Positions 63,160 to 64,000 of a DNA stretch of 64,000 bases are shown one piece after another; the stretch's first letter is position 1, and each line of letters opens with the position of its first letter. The DNA lies in NCBI RefSeq assembly GCF_007097245.1, contig NZ_VJZT01000009.1, positions 85,410 to 149,409 on the forward strand. The letters are read 5' to 3'. This stretch comes from Flavobacterium restrictum. Lineage in GTDB: Bacteria; Bacteroidota; Bacteroidia; Flavobacteriales; Flavobacteriaceae. The notes beneath the pieces are model-generated. The model saw only the letters and a program-made list of their open reading frames with translations. It searched no databases and had not been told where the DNA came from. The translations under genes were made by a program, and so were the position numbers.

Positions 63160-63870
63160 ATGAAAAAAACAATAATTGCATTTGTTACCCTAACCCTTAT
63201 GGCATCTTGTAACAAAAATGAATCCAAAACGAACTTACACATCACGGGTAACATCAAAGGATTAAAAAAAGGTACTTTATACATTCAAAGAGTTGTGGAC
63301 ACCACATTAGTAGCATTAGATACAATTCAAATGGATGGAAGTTCCACGTTTGAGAGTGACATCGACTTAAAATCACCGGAAATGCTTTATCTATTTTTAG
63401 ACAGAGGCGTTACAAATTCATTAGATAATAATTTATTGTTTTTTGCCGAACCTGGTAAAATAAATATTGAAACCAGTTTAGAAGGATACCTATCAGAAGC
63501 TAAAATAACGGGGTCCAAAAACCATGATTTATACGAGGAATATCGTAAAATAAATACGCGTTTCAAAGACGAAAGCCTCACGCTTATTGAACAAAAATTC
63601 AATGCCATGAAAGCTAATAATACGGCAAAAGTAGATAGCGTTTCGGCTAAACAAGAATCGAATATTAAACGAAAATATTTGTTTGCTACCAATTTCGCCA
63701 TTAATAATCATGAGCACGAAATAGCACCTTATATCGCCCTATCCGAGATTTATGACATCAACATCAAATATTTAGATACCATTCAAAAATCGATGTCACC
63801 AACGGTTGCAAAATCGTTATATGGTAAAAAATTAATAGCCTATATTCAGGAAATTAAAAAGCAGCAATAA
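63160..63870 (+). CDS. DUF4369 domain-containing lipoprotein
   Basis: 236 aa. The lipobox is LMASC (Cys17). DUF4369 covers about 24-115: HITGNIKGLKKGTLYIQRV, VALDTIQMDGSSTFESDIDL and FFAEPGKINIETSLEGYLSEAKITGSKNH (span). This domain usually precedes a TlpA thioredoxin domain, but here the protein ends after a helical segment (IALSEIYDINIKYLDTI...), so the thioredoxin part is missing. The natural form may be the short one, as the helical end looks complete. Confidence 0.85.
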   Translation: MKKTIIAFVTLTLMASCNKNESKTNLHITGNIKGLKKGTLYIQRVVDTTLVALDTIQMDGSSTFESDIDLKSPEMLYLFLDRGVTNSLDNNLLFFAEPGKINIETSLEGYLSEAKITGSKNHDLYEEYRKINTRFKDESLTLIEQKFNAMKANNTAKVDSVSAKQESNIKRKYLFATNFAINNHEHEIAPYIALSEIYDINIKYLDTIQKSMSPTVAKSLYGKKLIAYIQEIKKQQ

Positions 63871-63933
63871 CACAAATTGTCTTTTAAACAAAAAAATATC
63901 CTATTAAAAATGGCAGTCTTATGGGTAGTAATG

Positions 63934-63962
63934 GTCGGAAGAATAATCTTCCGACTTTTTTT
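63934..63962 (+). terminator. Terminator after the DUF4369 gene
   Basis: GTCGGAAGA and TCTTCCGAC pair around a 4-nt loop and run into seven T. Confidence 0.85.
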
Positions 63963-64000
63963 GTTTTTTATTTATATATTTAACAATATTTTTCTTGTTT

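Overview
The window looks like chromosome of a Flavobacteriia-type Bacteroidota, probably Flavobacterium or a close relative. It is AT-rich. Several promoters carry the Bacteroidota -7 element TAnnTTTG. Families typical of the group are present (DUF4252, PrcB-like lipoproteins, TIGR03643, a zeaxanthin-type crt operon, a split-type II-C CRISPR system). Species cannot be fixed from sequence reading alone.

Layout. (1) 1-3.2 kb: an ECF sigma factor operon with a small membrane protein and DUF4252 proteins, divergent from an S41 lipoprotein protease. (2) 3.3-8.8 kb: vitamin B12 uptake, with a TonB receptor behind a cobalamin riboswitch, divergent from a BtuF/BtuC/BtuD-like ABC importer. (3) 8.9-9.9 kb: two RNA-modification enzymes. 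(4) 10.2-20.7 kb: a type II-C CRISPR-Cas island. cas1-cas2 lie on the plus strand, followed by a REP-associated transposase, then a 65-repeat array. A ParDE-type toxin-antitoxin pair, a compact cas9 (about 1125 aa) and a divergent tracrRNA with its own promoter and terminator complete it. The tracrRNA anti-repeat fixes crRNA orientation to the minus strand, so cas9, the TA pair, the leader and the array are co-directional. The leader end forms a 17-bp perfect inverted repeat with the terminal repeat. (5) 20.8-27.6 kb: a second ECF sigma/membrane protein pair, a lipoprotein gene with an in-frame stop, a PrcB-domain lipoprotein, rmuC, a thioesterase and YceI.

(6) 27.6-43.7 kb: a light-response/photoprotection island. 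It holds three photolyase/cryptochrome genes, FolE (pterin/folate supply), DUF2256, TIGR03643, SDR proteins, an AarF-type kinase with a TetR-like regulator, an SRPBCC protein, crtZ-crtB-crtI, and a MerR regulator whose B12-binding domain keeps the W...EH and ExHxxG residues of CarH/LitR photoreceptors. B12 import in region 2 could supply the chromophore. (7) 43.8-52.5 kb: KirBac channel, carB, a frameshifted DUF6169 gene, rpmH, a PRTase, aroK, tRNA-Lys(TTT), tRNA-Leu(GAG) and TPR proteins. (8) 52.7-57.0 kb: a Tat-exported molybdenum hydroxylase with XdhC and a MobA-like maturation factor. (9) 57-64 kb: EamA and DoxX membrane proteins, aquaporin, AlkB, sterol desaturase-like protein, M61 peptidase and a DUF4369 lipoprotein.

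Non-coding structure is rich. A dispersed element with conserved flanks around a different hairpin in each copy occurs three times (26.7, 34.7 and 39.9 kb). A 0.9-kb gene-free region (37.2-38.1 kb) contains two pairs of direct repeats and inverted ends shared with a small MITE-like element at 26.9 kb. REP-like palindromes lie beside and inside the transposase gene.
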